Assembly (NCBI GenBank): GCA_907163375.1
Contig: CAJQUW010009056.1
Span: forward strand, 1 to 64,000
Reading direction: 5' to 3'
Length of the DNA: 64,000 nt
Origin: Prostheceraeus crozeri
Taxonomy: Eukaryota > Platyhelminthes > Polycladida > Euryleptidae
A program made the position numbers and the translations under genes. Below the pieces are notes generated by a model, which made no database searches, was not told the DNA's origin, and saw nothing but the letters and a program-made list of their open reading frames with translations. The number at the start of each line of letters is the position of its first letter. Position 1 is the stretch's first letter. This document shows positions 54,452 to 64,000 of this stretch, in pieces.

Positions 54452-54785
54452 TACACCCTTTAGACCTTCCAGATTTCGACGTCCTCTAACCGTTAATAAA
54501 TGAAGGCAACAATACTTAAGGCCTTTTCAATTTATCAATAAATAGTGAAATACTAAAAGGCAAAGCGATAACTAAAACTAAAATTCTTGGTCGAAAAACA
54601 TGGGACACATCAGGGAGATGACCGACGTACCCCACATTTACTACTATTTTACATCATTTTTGGTTATCGGCAACTGCTGATTAGAAGCCATTGATTTGCA
54701 TATTCACTAATATTCGAGATAAATGCATGTAAGATTGCCTTTCCAAGCAGTAGACAGACTTCTACACTAAAGCATCATCATAAGG

Positions 54786-54930
54786 TTGCTAGTAGTTAAC
54801 TGATTTATGTATCAACTGTTAGTACTCGTACATTTGAATTTATTATTGATGTAAGCTTGTACACTTGTCAAATAAATGACACAACTTTCGAATGCGCTCA
54901 AGGCACCATGTCTTCTACCTTGTGAGCATG
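54786..54930 (+). repeat. Left LTR of the gypsy-type element
   Basis: Counterpart of 58,505-58,640. It contains AATAAA within the shared block and ends near CTTCTACCTTGTGAGCA, just before the primer-binding-site-like sequence. Confidence 0.75.
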
Positions 54931-55079
54931 CAATGGTGTCAGAAGCTCCTCAAGAGTTACTAAGAGGTCTTTAGAGAATTATTTGAGTATTCAGAGTCTC
55001 GAGCTACTCAATAATACTATTGAGAAGTGCTATTTGTTGTCGAATTGTGTCTGTTGAATTTTGCTGCTAGTGGGTCAGT

Positions 55080-58000
55080 ATGGAAACCTCAGTGCTACCT
55101 TTAGAAAAAGCGGAAGAGGCTAATGCAAGGTTAATCGCATTTGATGCGATGTGTAGGACAAAAGGCATTCCGGATAAAATAGGTACTGACGGAAATTCTC
55201 CAAAAACAGACAAATTCTTAGAAAAGTGCAGTAGGAAGGATTTATTAAAAATGGTTTCCTTGATGCCGGGGAAAGATATTGAAAGCTTTTCTCAAATTTT
55301 TTCAAAGCTTTTCTCAAATATCAAAGGCGTAATTAAGACATATACTGAGCCAACCAAGCAATTTGTTATAGCAGATCGAGCTAACTTTCTTCTGTTGAAA
55401 CAGGAACAGGGCGTATCTTAAATTGACCTTTGGTCTCGACTTAACGATGCAAGTGTCTATTGTAAATGGGATGATCTTGTTTTGGGTGAACCAAGCACAG
55501 AACTTGTAAAGCTCAGGTTTATCGCCGGTCTGTGAGATGAGGCATTGAAAGCAAAGATTTTAGAAAAGTTGCAAATGAGTCCCACCGTTATTATGAATGA
55601 CATTCTCGAATTGTGTCAGGTCTCAACCCAGTTGAATGAGTTTGTTCAGAGCGACAAAGTTCGCGTGAGCAAGACTGAAGTTGTCAACACTTTTTCGTCT
55701 GAGAAACGCAGAAAACCTGTGAATAAAGTTTGTTCAAAGTGTAGCACATCACATGCTTTCAGAGAATGCCCAGCATATGGCAAGAAATGAAGAACGTGTG
55801 GTCAACTGAATCACTTTGCTAAGTGTTGCACGGACGCTGTAAAAAGTTCACGCATGGATAGGTATCAAAACCATACAACCAAAAAGAGCAAGCACGGTCC
55901 AGAGAATAACCACAAGTCGACACATAACGTACACATTTTTCATTTCGGGTCAACACCTGTCTAATTTGAAGAATTTAGTGTTAACGGATTCTCTTTAAAG
56001 TTCCAAGTCGATAGATACTGGCGCTGAGATGTCATTTATGTCACAAAGGCAATGGAAAAATATTGGGGCATCGCCTGTGAAAACATCAAATGTGGTTCGT
56101 GAAAATTACGATGATTCACATATGTCTACCATTGGATTGTTGAGCATCGATGTCGAAAAGAATTGGAAGAAGCATAACATTGATTTTCTTGTGGTAAAAT
56201 CCAAGAAAGAGTATGATTTGATAGGCCGTGATCTTATTGATGAAAATAGGACTAGGATTGCACGCACATTTAATGTAGAAAATGTAGAAACTGAGTACTT
56301 GTACCCTATTGAAGGCTTCAAGGCTGCCATCAAATTGAAAGATGATGCTGTGTAACCAAAATTTAAGAAGGCACGTAAAGTCCCTTTCCATTTGTAAAAG
56401 CAGTTGGATGTGGATTTGGAGGAGCTTCAAAAGCAAGTTGTGATTGAACCAGTCGATTTTTCAAATATCGCCAGTCTTGTGGTGTGGGTTAAAAAGGCTG
56501 ACAATTCATATCACCAATTTCAAAGCGACCCCGAACGGGAAGATTAAACCGTATTCCTACCCTCTTCCCACGATTGAAGAAATTTTCTCCGAAGTTGGAA
56601 AATTCACTCTTTTTACGAAGATTGATCTTACAAGTGCTTATCACCAGACAGAGGTAGATTGTCGATTATAAACACTCAAAGCTCTGTTTCAAATAGATCG
56701 ATTGCAAATGGGGATGCGCAGCTCAAGCGCAATATTTCAAAGATGCTTGGAATTTGTCTTGCGAGACATGGAAGGTGTAGTTGTCTATCAAGATGACATT
56801 ATGGTTCACGCAGACTCTAGAAGGAAGTTGAAAAAACGATTGGGATCCATTTTCCAAAGACTAGGTGAATATCATGTGACCATCAACAAAGATAAATGTG
56901 TCACAGAAACTGAATCATTGAAACTTCTCGGATTCCTGTTCACCAAGGATGCTATCAAACCCGATCCAGCGTTGACAGCTACAATTTCGGATGCTGAATC
57001 TCCCAAGTCTGCGCAAGCGAGAACCTTTCGAATGGAGCAGTGAATGTGAAAGAAATTTTCAAACTTTGAAGACAAAGCCTGTTTCGTCTCCGGTTCTGCA
57101 GGCATTTGTCCCATCGATGGATTCCGTCGTAACACTTGATGCTTCTTCAGATGCAATAGGTGCCGTCCTACAGCCAGGTGATCACCCGGTATTATTTATC
57201 TCTAGGAAACAATGCCACGCGTAATTACGGAACACCCCAAACATCCGTGGTTAAGGACATTATGTTCTTCTACGCGCGTACATACGCGCTGCACTTGATC
57301 ACTGTCAGAAATCACTTGATCTGATGCTGTTAAAACATAGGGAATGTTTATGAATACGCGCGGGCGAGCGTTTATGGTTTGCGCGTCGTCTACAGTTGTA
57401 TGCGTTGCCGCTTGAACCACGGATGAGCCGCTAAGCATGTTCTGTCTTCCCTGAGCATGAAATTGAAGTCCTATCACATTGTTTAGCCTCTATACATGCA
57501 GACACATGAGACGCAAAGTCTATATACCAGGAATGCCAACTATACTAGCTTATACAAGGATCCCGCATAGCCACGGATGTTTGGGGTCATGTGTAATTAC
57601 GCGTAGTTTACGCGTGAATTTCGTGTAATTGAGCCTGGCATGTCTCCTAGTGAATTAAGTGAGACGGAGAAACGTTACAGCAATATAGAACATGAAGGTC
57701 TGGCCGTTCTTTGGGCTTGTAAGAGGCTTGAACACTTTATTTTGGGAAAGCATTTCACGATCGAGACTGATCCCAAACCACTTATTTACATATTTTCCCC
57801 AGACAGCGCTATGAAAGATGATATATCACCAAAGATGATGAACCTCTCTGTGAAGCTGATGCGATATGACTTTACGATCAAACACATTAAAGGCGAAATG
57901 AATGTTGTTGCTGACGCTTTGTCGCGTTTGTTGATAGATAAGCATGATGTAAGCGATGATATCAATAGTTGCGAAATAAATTTTAGTGTGCCGTGTATTG

Positions 58001-58480
58001 AGGTTGATGTACTTCAGGATGAGACTCTGAATGATCGATTCCTCTCTGACCTGAAGAAACGTTTCCCCGAAGGAAGATGGAGTTCTCTATCTGCATGAGA
58101 AAATCCAAAAGCTGGCGTTTCAATTGACAGTTGTGACAGATGAACTTGCCGGAGTTGGTTCCAAGATTATTTCACCACTAGCGTTATATGAGCGCATCTT
58201 TCGGAACAACTCGATGGAAAGCCTGCTGTATCGACCTAATCCAACCCATAGACCAGTGACTGACTTATCTTTGCAAACAGGGATCGAATACATCCGTCGT
58301 TGCTCGTCCGGACAATCGCAGTGTTGGCGCAAGACGCGCAACTCTCTTCGATAAGAGATGACCCGTCTGACACAGAAGATGAAGACGAACAAGCTACGTA
58401 TCGGCCTACATATGAATCACCAAGGCGAAATCGCCGACATCGTGTCCCCACTGAATTCTATGGTAGTCCCGTTTTTCATT
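55080..58480 (+). pseudogene. gag-pol of the gypsy-type element, fossil
   Basis: The gag-like frame starts METSVLPLEKAEEANARLIA. Downstream segments show the zinc knuckles, protease, RT palm, the tether stretch PFEWSSECERNFQTLKTKP, and RNase H with YDFTIKHIKGEMNVVADALS near its end. The terminal YRPTYESPRRNRRHRVPTEF resembles the end of gypsy pol proteins. The coding region is broken and could not produce the normal polyprotein. The family assignment rests on the order protease-RT-RNase H and on the MNVVADALSR motif. Confidence 0.85.
57215..57638. mobile_element. MITE inserted in the gypsy-type element
   Basis: Long imperfect terminal inverted repeats begin ACGCGTAATTAC at the left (about 57,221) and end GTAATTACGCGT at the right (about 57,605). 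The inner inverted pair is ACCCCAAACATCCGTGG and CCACGGATGTTTGGGGT. The interior is noncoding with many CGCG words. Exact edges and target duplication could not be fixed by eye. Confidence 0.75.
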
Positions 58481-58504
58481 AATCAGTTCTCTCGTTGAGA
58501 GAGA

Positions 58505-58640
58505 TGTTAGTGGTTAACTGATTTATGTATCAGCTGTAAATTTATTTGAATTCAGCATTGATATAAGCTGGTACACTTGCCAAATAAATGACACAACTTT
58601 CGAGTGCACTCAAGGCAGCATGTCTTCTACCTTGCAAGCC
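58505..58640 (+). repeat. Right LTR of the gypsy-type element
   Basis: Begins TGTTAGTGGTTAACTG and ends near TCTTCTACCTTGCA. It aligns with 54,786-54,930 with numerous differences. Confidence 0.75.
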
Positions 58641-59100
58641 CAATGAGGTCCTTCAGAGTGTACAGAGTAGACTCTAAATTAGAAGTAGTCAGTTACGTGC
58701 CGTTTCATTCTCTGTTACGCATGTGTTGCATGCATGAAAAATGTGCGGAAATCTTCTGCGTCCTTGACGATGATGGATTCGTATGTCTAAACTGTTTTCA
58801 GTCGCGTTTCAATCGTAGATTCTTCTTTGTTTTAACATACAGCGGTTGTAGATTCTTGACGTAAGGCTATTAATTTTAAGCTATTTTGTCAAATTGCTTT
58901 ATATATAAAAAGAAATGATAGTAATCGTGAGTCTTTAAAAAGTACGTCAATAAGCTGCCGATACTTGCCAACTGTCAGCCCCTGGAAGCTGCTATCGCTT
59001 AGGTACCGTTATCATGACATTGCATGTCCACGACCGCTCTATTCATTTATTGTCATAGAGTGTTGGATTTCCATGGAGTATGTCTTTGGATTGGTTATCT
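58641..59100. other. No gene recognised
   Basis: Short plus-strand frames at 58,604-58,864 and 58,965-59,207 have no recognisable content and no codon-level similarity to known domains. They are probably chance frames in intron or 3' flank of the SLC10 gene on the other strand. Confidence 0.35.
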
Positions 59101-59119
59101 ACTACAAGTTTGATGTAGT

Positions 59120-59240
59120 GCTAAACCGGCGCTGTGGCTTTGTGGCAGAGAGTTCGTTCTGCGTCCGGGAGACCTTGGTCGGGTTAAACCTAAAACTTTT
59201 AAAATAGAATGAGAATGGGACAAACAGCAACTCGGCCACA
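59120..59240 (+). repeat. tRNA-derived SINE head
   Basis: GTGGCTTTGTGGCAGAGAG (box A-like) is followed by GGTCGGGTTAAACCT (box B-like) about 45 bp later, giving a polymerase III internal promoter. The surrounding sequence does not form a complete tRNA. It differs from the SINE at 5.9 kb. Confidence 0.5.
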
Positions 59241-59597
59241 TGAAAGAAAGACTTCGTACCTTATGTGCTTCCGAGTATATAAACAATTTATTTCTGATCT
59301 GTCTAAGCTTATCATGAAATCTCAATCAGAGTCATCAAGATTGCAGATTCAAAAATTAGAAAAATCAGCCATGAATATAGTGAATGCCTTTAAACACGAA
59401 TCGTCAATACATTGATCATGGACCGGGCCGGGTCAGGGCCTGAAATTCCAGGCCCATTTGCAAACCTGATCAGGAGTCTGTCTTCCAATAATAGAAAATA
59501 TCAAAACTTGAGCTTGTTGTCAGAGACTTCGTTTGCTTATTGACAATCAGAAGCACTAAACCTAATCCTATCCTGATGGTACTTGCAAGAGGATAAG

Positions 59598-60250
59598 TCA
59601 TTTTTTAATTTCGTCTATTTCAAAGTCTGTCGACACTTTATGGTCACTAACAAAATTAATTCCACCTTTTTTCTCATTCTCAATTTCATATGAAGTTTGT
59701 TTCCGACGACGTTTTACACACCTGCGGATGGTGCGAATAATCATGATGATGTATAGAGGTACAGGTGTGAATACCGCAACCACGATAGGTTCTACGGCGG
59801 CCAAATCACCCAGAGGACGAGGCATTGAGTAGAGGAGAATTAAAACTGCAATACCAATATTCTGAATTCCGGTCTCCAGACCGATGGCAATTATCTGAGC
59901 TTTCTTCTGACGACATATGAAGGCAAAGCCGCTGCCAAGGGCAAACCCAATCCATGGCAGAATGGCTCCAGCAACGATAGTAATAGGATAATAGCCCATT
60001 ACTTCATAGACCTCCAGATTTGAGTATGTACCATACGTCATGATGTAGATTACGAAGATGAGAGACAAAGGACGGATTCCTTTACATAGTTTCTTTGCGA
60101 TGGACTCTTTCAAGTATCGAATAAGCATGCCGACCAAGCAAGGCAGCACAACTTGTAATAAATTGATCGCAATCATTGAGTATGGAATCACAACCTTCGT
60201 CACGTCAATATAGAAGCGTCCAAGAATGAACAGCCAAAGGGGCATCATTC
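59598..60250 (-). CDS. SLC10-family (sodium/bile acid cotransporter-like) terminal exon
   Basis: A 216-codon open frame ends at 59,598. TTTTCAG lies just before 60,250 on the minus strand, a consensus acceptor. The Met at 60,248 is therefore probably internal and earlier exons lie to the right. The product shows about six hydrophobic segments, including YSMIAINLLQVVLPCLVGML, PLSLIFVIYIMTYG and ITIVAGAILPWIGFALGSGF. The conserved SLC10 block ETGIQNIGIAVLILLYSMPR contains the sodium-site region (E-x-G-x-Q-N). A basic stop-transfer segment (RRCVKRRRKQ) and an acidic cytoplasmic tail follow. The overall pattern is closest to the P3/SLC10A3-A5 type. The exon is host sequence and appears intact. 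Confidence 0.88.
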
Positions 60251-61599
60251 CTGAAAAGTAAAGTATCTTGCATGAATGAAGTGACAGTCATTTTGTAGGA
60301 ATGAATGAATGAAAATTTATGAAGCTTCTCAAACTTCGACGTTGAAAATATGATACAATGCCTGACGTTATGTATAAAACACTGATGTTTCTAAGTTGAT
60401 AGACACTTTCAGAATAACATCAGCTATAACCTCCAACTGCTATTTTACGGGCCAAATTTTGATCCTGGTTGAACCTCAACTGTTTCCAATGTTCTGTGAA
60501 GGTGCTATCATACTTGAGAGCTGAGAGCGTCGGTTATGAATGCAATGAACTCAGCGTTATCATTGGCTTCCTTCTTGCTCTGATTATTTCTAAGCTGAAA
60601 TCTCTAGATAACAGATCGCAAACCATTGTTTACTCAAATTAGTTTTATTAGGAAAAGCAGCAACAGATTAGGTAATTAGAAAATTTAGGAAATTTTTCGG
60701 TACTTATGAAAGTCTAAGAGAAAATGATTGTTGAGGCTCAATTCGCTCACTTATTTCTGAGCAAAACCCGACATTTCCTTGCTCTAGCGACTTCTACAAA
60801 TGCACAAACTTTCAACATTATCGCCAAATGTTAAAATGATGATTGTAATTTGAATTCAAATGTCGAAATCAAGCAACAACTTCAATGAGAATTAGAATTT
60901 GCGAATTGTTTTGTAAAATTACTTTTGAAGCGGTCTCAAATAATTTAATCATTTTCGAGCCTACTGACCGCTGTGTCCAGAGTACTGTCATGAAATTTTT
61001 GTAGGGGCAACTTCAGAGCATGCACTTCCAAAGAGTATAGAATTTGTTGAATTTGGAATGATTTTCTATGTGCAATTATATTATACAAAATAATAACAAT
61101 GTAATACTATTTTTATTACATTATTATGATATTAATTGTTATACAAGTACATTTATCATTTGTGATCACCAGTTTAAGCATGTATAGGCATTACACATTA
61201 CATGTAGAAATGTAAGACACGAGTAGGCCTACGCAAAAAAGCTGAGAAATTATCAAAATCCAAAACAAGATATATTAGCGTTTCTTTTTGTCTAACCAGC
61301 AGAGGAGGTTCCTCTGTATTTATAGACGCATCACTTTGATTGAGATCTCTGATTTATATCAATTTATCAATCAATTGTTTCAATATTTATTCTTCGCCAT
61401 GCTGCCCAGGTGCTTCGTTTTCGAAAAGAGTTACTGCGAACAAGAACGAATACCATAACTGCTCTAATATTTCTAAATAGTCAATTCGATAGCGTTGCGC
61501 ACCAATTTGTAGCATAATCATATTTCAAAACTAATAAATCACTTGGTTCACTCAATAAAAGAAGAATTGAGTATCGGGTTCTATGTACAGAAGTGGGGT
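60251..61599. other. Probable SLC10 intron sequence, no gene seen
   Basis: AT-rich noncoding DNA to the right of the SLC10 exon acceptor, expected to be intron of that gene. No earlier exon was recognised in the window. Only short, low-quality frames occur. Confidence 0.5.
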
Positions 61600-63118
61600 T
61601 CTATGTACCATGGTCAAAATGCCACATCTTGAGTGGTTTAATGTGCCCCACATCGCTAACTTTTCAAAAACGTGCTCGTGTGCAAACAAAGCTGCATTGG
61701 AATAGTTTTAATTAATAGATTTATGAAAGTGATAAAGAATGCTTCAGAAAAATGCTGTCTGATGAAAATATACGCAAGTTTTTGGCTACATTAAAACGAA
61801 AGTTCAGATTTTTTGAAACTTTTTCATTGAAATTTTGGGAAATCCTCCGAAAATAATGATGGAGAGCGTAAACAATTGAAGTTATGAAAGGAATCATGTT
61901 TATTTGTTACCATAAACAATGTCTTAAATCATAAAGTTTCCACTATTAATAGTTTTGGAGAAACCCTCACGAAAATTCCTCATGATTTTTATGAGATTTT
62001 TACTCATATATATCTCATGAAAATCTCATTAATTAATTAACAGCTGCTTTTTCATGCTTCTGAATTTATTTTTCTCGCATATAGTTATTGAAGCTTTCTT
62101 GGCCTAGCCACATTGCCCCAAAGCATTGCCATGTCCATAATGCTATTTCAGTATTCGCCAAATACCGCTATTTATCATGATCTAATGTTTAACTGTGATT
62201 CTATGTATGTCTATTTTCAACATCTTGCATAGTAATGATAATTGTAAAGTCAAATTATAAATACATCGTTTCGAAAATGCTGTTGCACATCGCAATGATA
62301 CATCCTATATATTTTTATCTTTTATAGACTAACCTTGAAGATCTTGATTGATTGAATAGGCTTTCTTGTGGCTATATCCTTTCGCGGATAGCATGCATAA
62401 CTTATTACTTATAAGTTAATTTTTACGAAGACCTCATAAATGCTCATGATTTTCTCATGAACGCGATCAAAGCATCATGAGAGCATCATGAGTTAAATAT
62501 TTTCTTGTGAGAATATCATGAGACTCATAATAATCTCATGAATTCTCATGAAAAATTTTCGTGAGGGAAAGGCTTGTAGCTCAATGAGCCCATCAGTTCA
62601 ATGTGCCTCACCCTCCCCTACTTCAGTCAATCATTTAGACACCGATCTCGGCCAATGCTGCCAGAATTGAAGACAAATAAAAGTACTGGAATGTGCAACA
62701 GTTGTTTGCAGATAGAGAGGAAGAAAGTAGGGGACGGTGGGGCACATTGAACCACCAGCAGTTTCTGCGAAAATATAAATAGTGGAAACTTTATGCTTTA
62801 AGACATTGTTTATTGCAACAAACAAACATAATTCTTCGGATAATTTCAATAGTTTATGCTCTCCATCATTATTTCACAAGATTCCCCAAAATTTCAACGA
62901 AAAAGTAATATTTCAGAAAAGCGGAAATTGTAATGCATCCAGTAAACTTGCTTATATATTCATAAGACAGCATTTTGCTCAAGTATTCCTTATCAATTTC
63001 ATTAATCTAAAAGTCAAAACTATTTGAGTGCAGCTTTATTTGCACACGAGCACATTTTTGAAAGTTTACGATGTTGGGCACATTGAACCACTCAAGATGG
63101 GGCATTTTGAATATGGTT
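61600..63118. repeat. Long foldback (inverted) repeat with arms of about 420 bp
   Basis: The left arm is 61,600-61,963 continued after an inserted MITE at 62,568-62,621. The right arm is 62,728-63,118 in inverse orientation, about 80 percent alike by eye. Both outer parts contain CAAAATGCC-CATCTTGAGTG and the inverse GGCACATTGAACCACTC. The inner edges meet as TTCAATGTGC ... CCTCCCCTAC and GTAGGGGACGGTGGGGCAC. The central loop is about 105 bp. There is no coding capacity. Confidence 0.85.
61964..62567. mobile_element. TCATGAG-rich MITE, 604 bp
   Basis: Termini CCCTCACGAAAATT and AATTTTCGTGAGGG form a perfect 14-bp inverted pair. AAA stands directly outside both ends (61,961-61,963 and 62,568-62,570), consistent with a 3-bp target duplication as in PIF/Harbinger-type elements. 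Subterminal zones are packed with CTCATGA/TCATGAG words. Its presence in only one arm of the foldback shows that it inserted after the foldback formed. Confidence 0.85.
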
Positions 63119-63335
63119 CAACAAACTAAACAAACTTCAATTCAAGCCAAGTAAATTTTTACCTAAAATTTTTACCCAATCTTTATACCTAATTCAGTTT
63201 TGTTTAACCAAAGAAAACATCATTTCACACTCACAAGAAAACGTTACTTGTTTTAATTAAAGAAACACATTTTATTATTGAGCCCACAAATACAAAGTTA
63301 TTCACGAAAAGAAGGAATGCCTCTTAAACAACGAG

Positions 63336-63554
63336 TTAATTGTTACTGGCGTTGTAATTCATTATTGCATAGTATTTAATGTTTAGGGGAGAAAAGTTTC
63401 TGTTAAAGCGCAGGAGATTTATCACCTGGGAAAAGCTTCGTTTGATCGCAGCTGTGGTTGATTGTGCACACAACAGAAGATTGCATTCATTTGGTGAAAT
63501 ATCGTCACGTGGCAAGTTAACAATCTCCATGAAATCATTCTTAGATAAACGCAA
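63336..63554 (-). pseudogene. hAT-type C-terminal dimerisation remnant
   Basis: The minus frame has STTAAIKRSFSQVINLLRFN followed by RNFSPLNIKYYAIMNYNASN. The pattern V-E-R-S-F-S-x-x-x-x-x-L-x-x-x-R-x-x-F-x-x-x-N-x-x-x-x-x-x-x-x-x-N is found at the end of some hAT-related proteins with BED or C2H2 fingers. The usual Glu is changed (IKRSFS). Only about 70 residues are visible, and no transposase core or ends were found, so it may be a domesticated or decayed piece. Confidence 0.5.
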
Positions 63555-63761
63555 GTTTATATATGATTTGATTTCACACGGATCAATTCCGAAATCCAGA
63601 CTGTTTACATCCTGTATTACCCTGACGACTGTTTTGCAATTGGTTCCATCGCTCCATTAGATGATGCAGAGTTCTATACGCTGCCACATCCACGAGTTGG
63701 TCAACAATTACTGTGCTGGGAACTGCAGATTTTGCACGACTTACAAGTAATACATCATCCA

Positions 63762-63993
63762 AAGGGTTCAAAAGAAAAGATTCTTCGGGTACTTCCAAGC
63801 GATTATTATTGCGTGTGCGACATTTCGCCCCACAATCGATAATTTTCTTTATCGATTTTCTTCGGTCGTATGATGTGAATGTTGCGCTGTACATCTTCAT
63901 TCGTGCATGATTAAGCCTTCGGGGCGAAACGTCGCACACGCAATAATAATCGCTTGGAAGTACCCGAAGAATCTTTTCTTTTGAACCCTTTAT
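63762..63993. repeat. Hairpin of Penelope-type terminal sequence
   Basis: About 70 bp starting GGTTCAAAAGAAAAGATTCT and running to CGACATTTCGCCCC (63,762-63,832) recurs inverted at 63,919-63,993, separated by about 86 bp. The right arm reads CTTCGGGGCGAAACGTCGCA, the GAAACGTCG-type stretch seen at the ends of Penelope-like elements. It may be an inverted pseudo-LTR pair like those at 20.2-21.9 and 22.5-23.6 kb. The window ends within or just after the right arm. Confidence 0.6.
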
Positions 63994-64000
63994 ATTATGG

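Larger units (their letters stand above)
27865..54492 (+). mobile_element. Relic piggyBac element hosting a Polinton and a Penelope-like element
   Basis: The left end reads TTAA then CGGTTGGAGGAC (TTAA at 27,861-27,864). The right end is GTCCTCTAACCG then TTAA (TTAA at 54,493-54,496). Eleven of the 12 outer bases match as an inverted repeat. Both sides also carry the subterminal palindrome GGGTGTAATACACCC or a near copy. TTAA is the obligatory piggyBac target, and a piggyBac transposase remnant lies at 28,186-29,345. Subtracting the Polinton, the Penelope-like element and a MITE leaves about 2.2 kb, a plausible size for a partly deleted piggyBac. Confidence 0.65.
54786..58640 (+). mobile_element. 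Broken Ty3/gypsy-type LTR retrotransposon
   Basis: Short LTRs of roughly 140 bp lie at about 54,786-54,930 and 58,505-58,640, sharing GTTAACTGATTTATGTATCA and AATAAATGACACAACTTTCG. They differ at many positions by eye, so the copy is not recent. A primer-binding-site-like TGGTGTCAGAAGC follows the left LTR. The parts seen in order are a gag-like region with zinc knuckles (CSKCSTSHAFRECPAYGKK), an aspartic protease (DTGAEMSF), a reverse transcriptase (YQDDIMVHAD) and an RNase H (IEHEGLAVLWACKRLEHFIL), plus a basic tail typical of the pol end. The element is broken, with roughly eight or more interruptions. A MITE is inserted within the pol region. Confidence 0.88.

Noticed and set aside
57225-57592. 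Frame at 57,202-57,477 on the minus strand as a gene
   Set aside because: It lies within a MITE with clear inverted ends and has no domain.
59120-59205. Possible functional tRNA gene
   Set aside because: Box A- and box B-like words are present but no cloverleaf could be drawn; it fits a SINE head better.
60248-60248. Met as the start of the SLC10-like protein
   Set aside because: A consensus splice acceptor ends directly before it and the family has an N-terminal part that is missing here, so the Met is internal to an exon.

Overview
The window is a stretch of animal genome dominated by transposable elements. Spliced host exons, tRNA-derived SINEs, Penelope-like elements and a Polinton are all present. 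Frequent TAGGCCTAC and TACATGTA words and this element mix suggest a marine invertebrate, possibly an echinoderm or relative. That placement is a guess, because no diagnostic host gene is complete here. Only two stretches look like host coding sequence: a terminal exon at 8,178-8,592 with a weak DIX-like fold pattern, and the last exon of an SLC10-type sodium/bile-acid transporter at 59,598-60,250 on the minus strand.

Layout. 1-6.8 kb: a local duplication, a complex satellite with recurrent poly-G tracts (3.2-5.3 kb), a SINE and a LINE relic. 7-12.8 kb: a repeat shared with 24.9-25.4 kb, the DIX-like exon, a 1.1-kb hAT element with a perfect 8-bp target duplication inside a GGACTCC-rich element, and old reverse-transcriptase debris. 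12.8-15.5 kb: AT-rich, no gene seen. 15.5-19.2 kb: a LINE fragment split by a hAT element (8-bp duplication ATAGACAT) that carries a Tc1-like transposon. 19.7-26.4 kb: more reverse-transcriptase debris and Penelope-like fragments, two of them with long inverted terminal repeats. 27.0-27.35 kb: a 40-bp minisatellite.

27.86-54.49 kb is a nested structure. A relic piggyBac element of about 2 kb, flanked by TTAA, appears to hold a 368-bp MITE, a whole Polinton of about 20.7 kb with roughly 300-bp terminal inverted repeats, and a young, open Penelope-like element with its own 11-bp target duplication. The Polinton carries the expected packaging ATPase, integrase with chromodomain, penton-like and major capsid proteins, basic core protein, adenain-type protease and protein-primed DNA polymerase B. 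Several genes are interrupted (about ten breaks in all), although the terminal repeats are nearly identical.

Its cargo is the most interesting part of the window: an IAP-like UBA/RING gene, a protein with two TATA-binding-protein-like repeats, an accessory locus on the minus strand with many splice-like signals, and several unrecognised genes. TATA boxes, some with AP-1/CRE-type sites just upstream, precede the cargo genes and the polymerase but were not seen before the virion genes.

54.8-58.6 kb is a broken Ty3/gypsy-type LTR element with a MITE inside it. The right end (58.6-64 kb) holds a SINE, the SLC10 exon, a long foldback repeat interrupted by a TCATGAG-rich MITE, a hAT dimerisation relic and a hairpin of Penelope-type terminal sequence.
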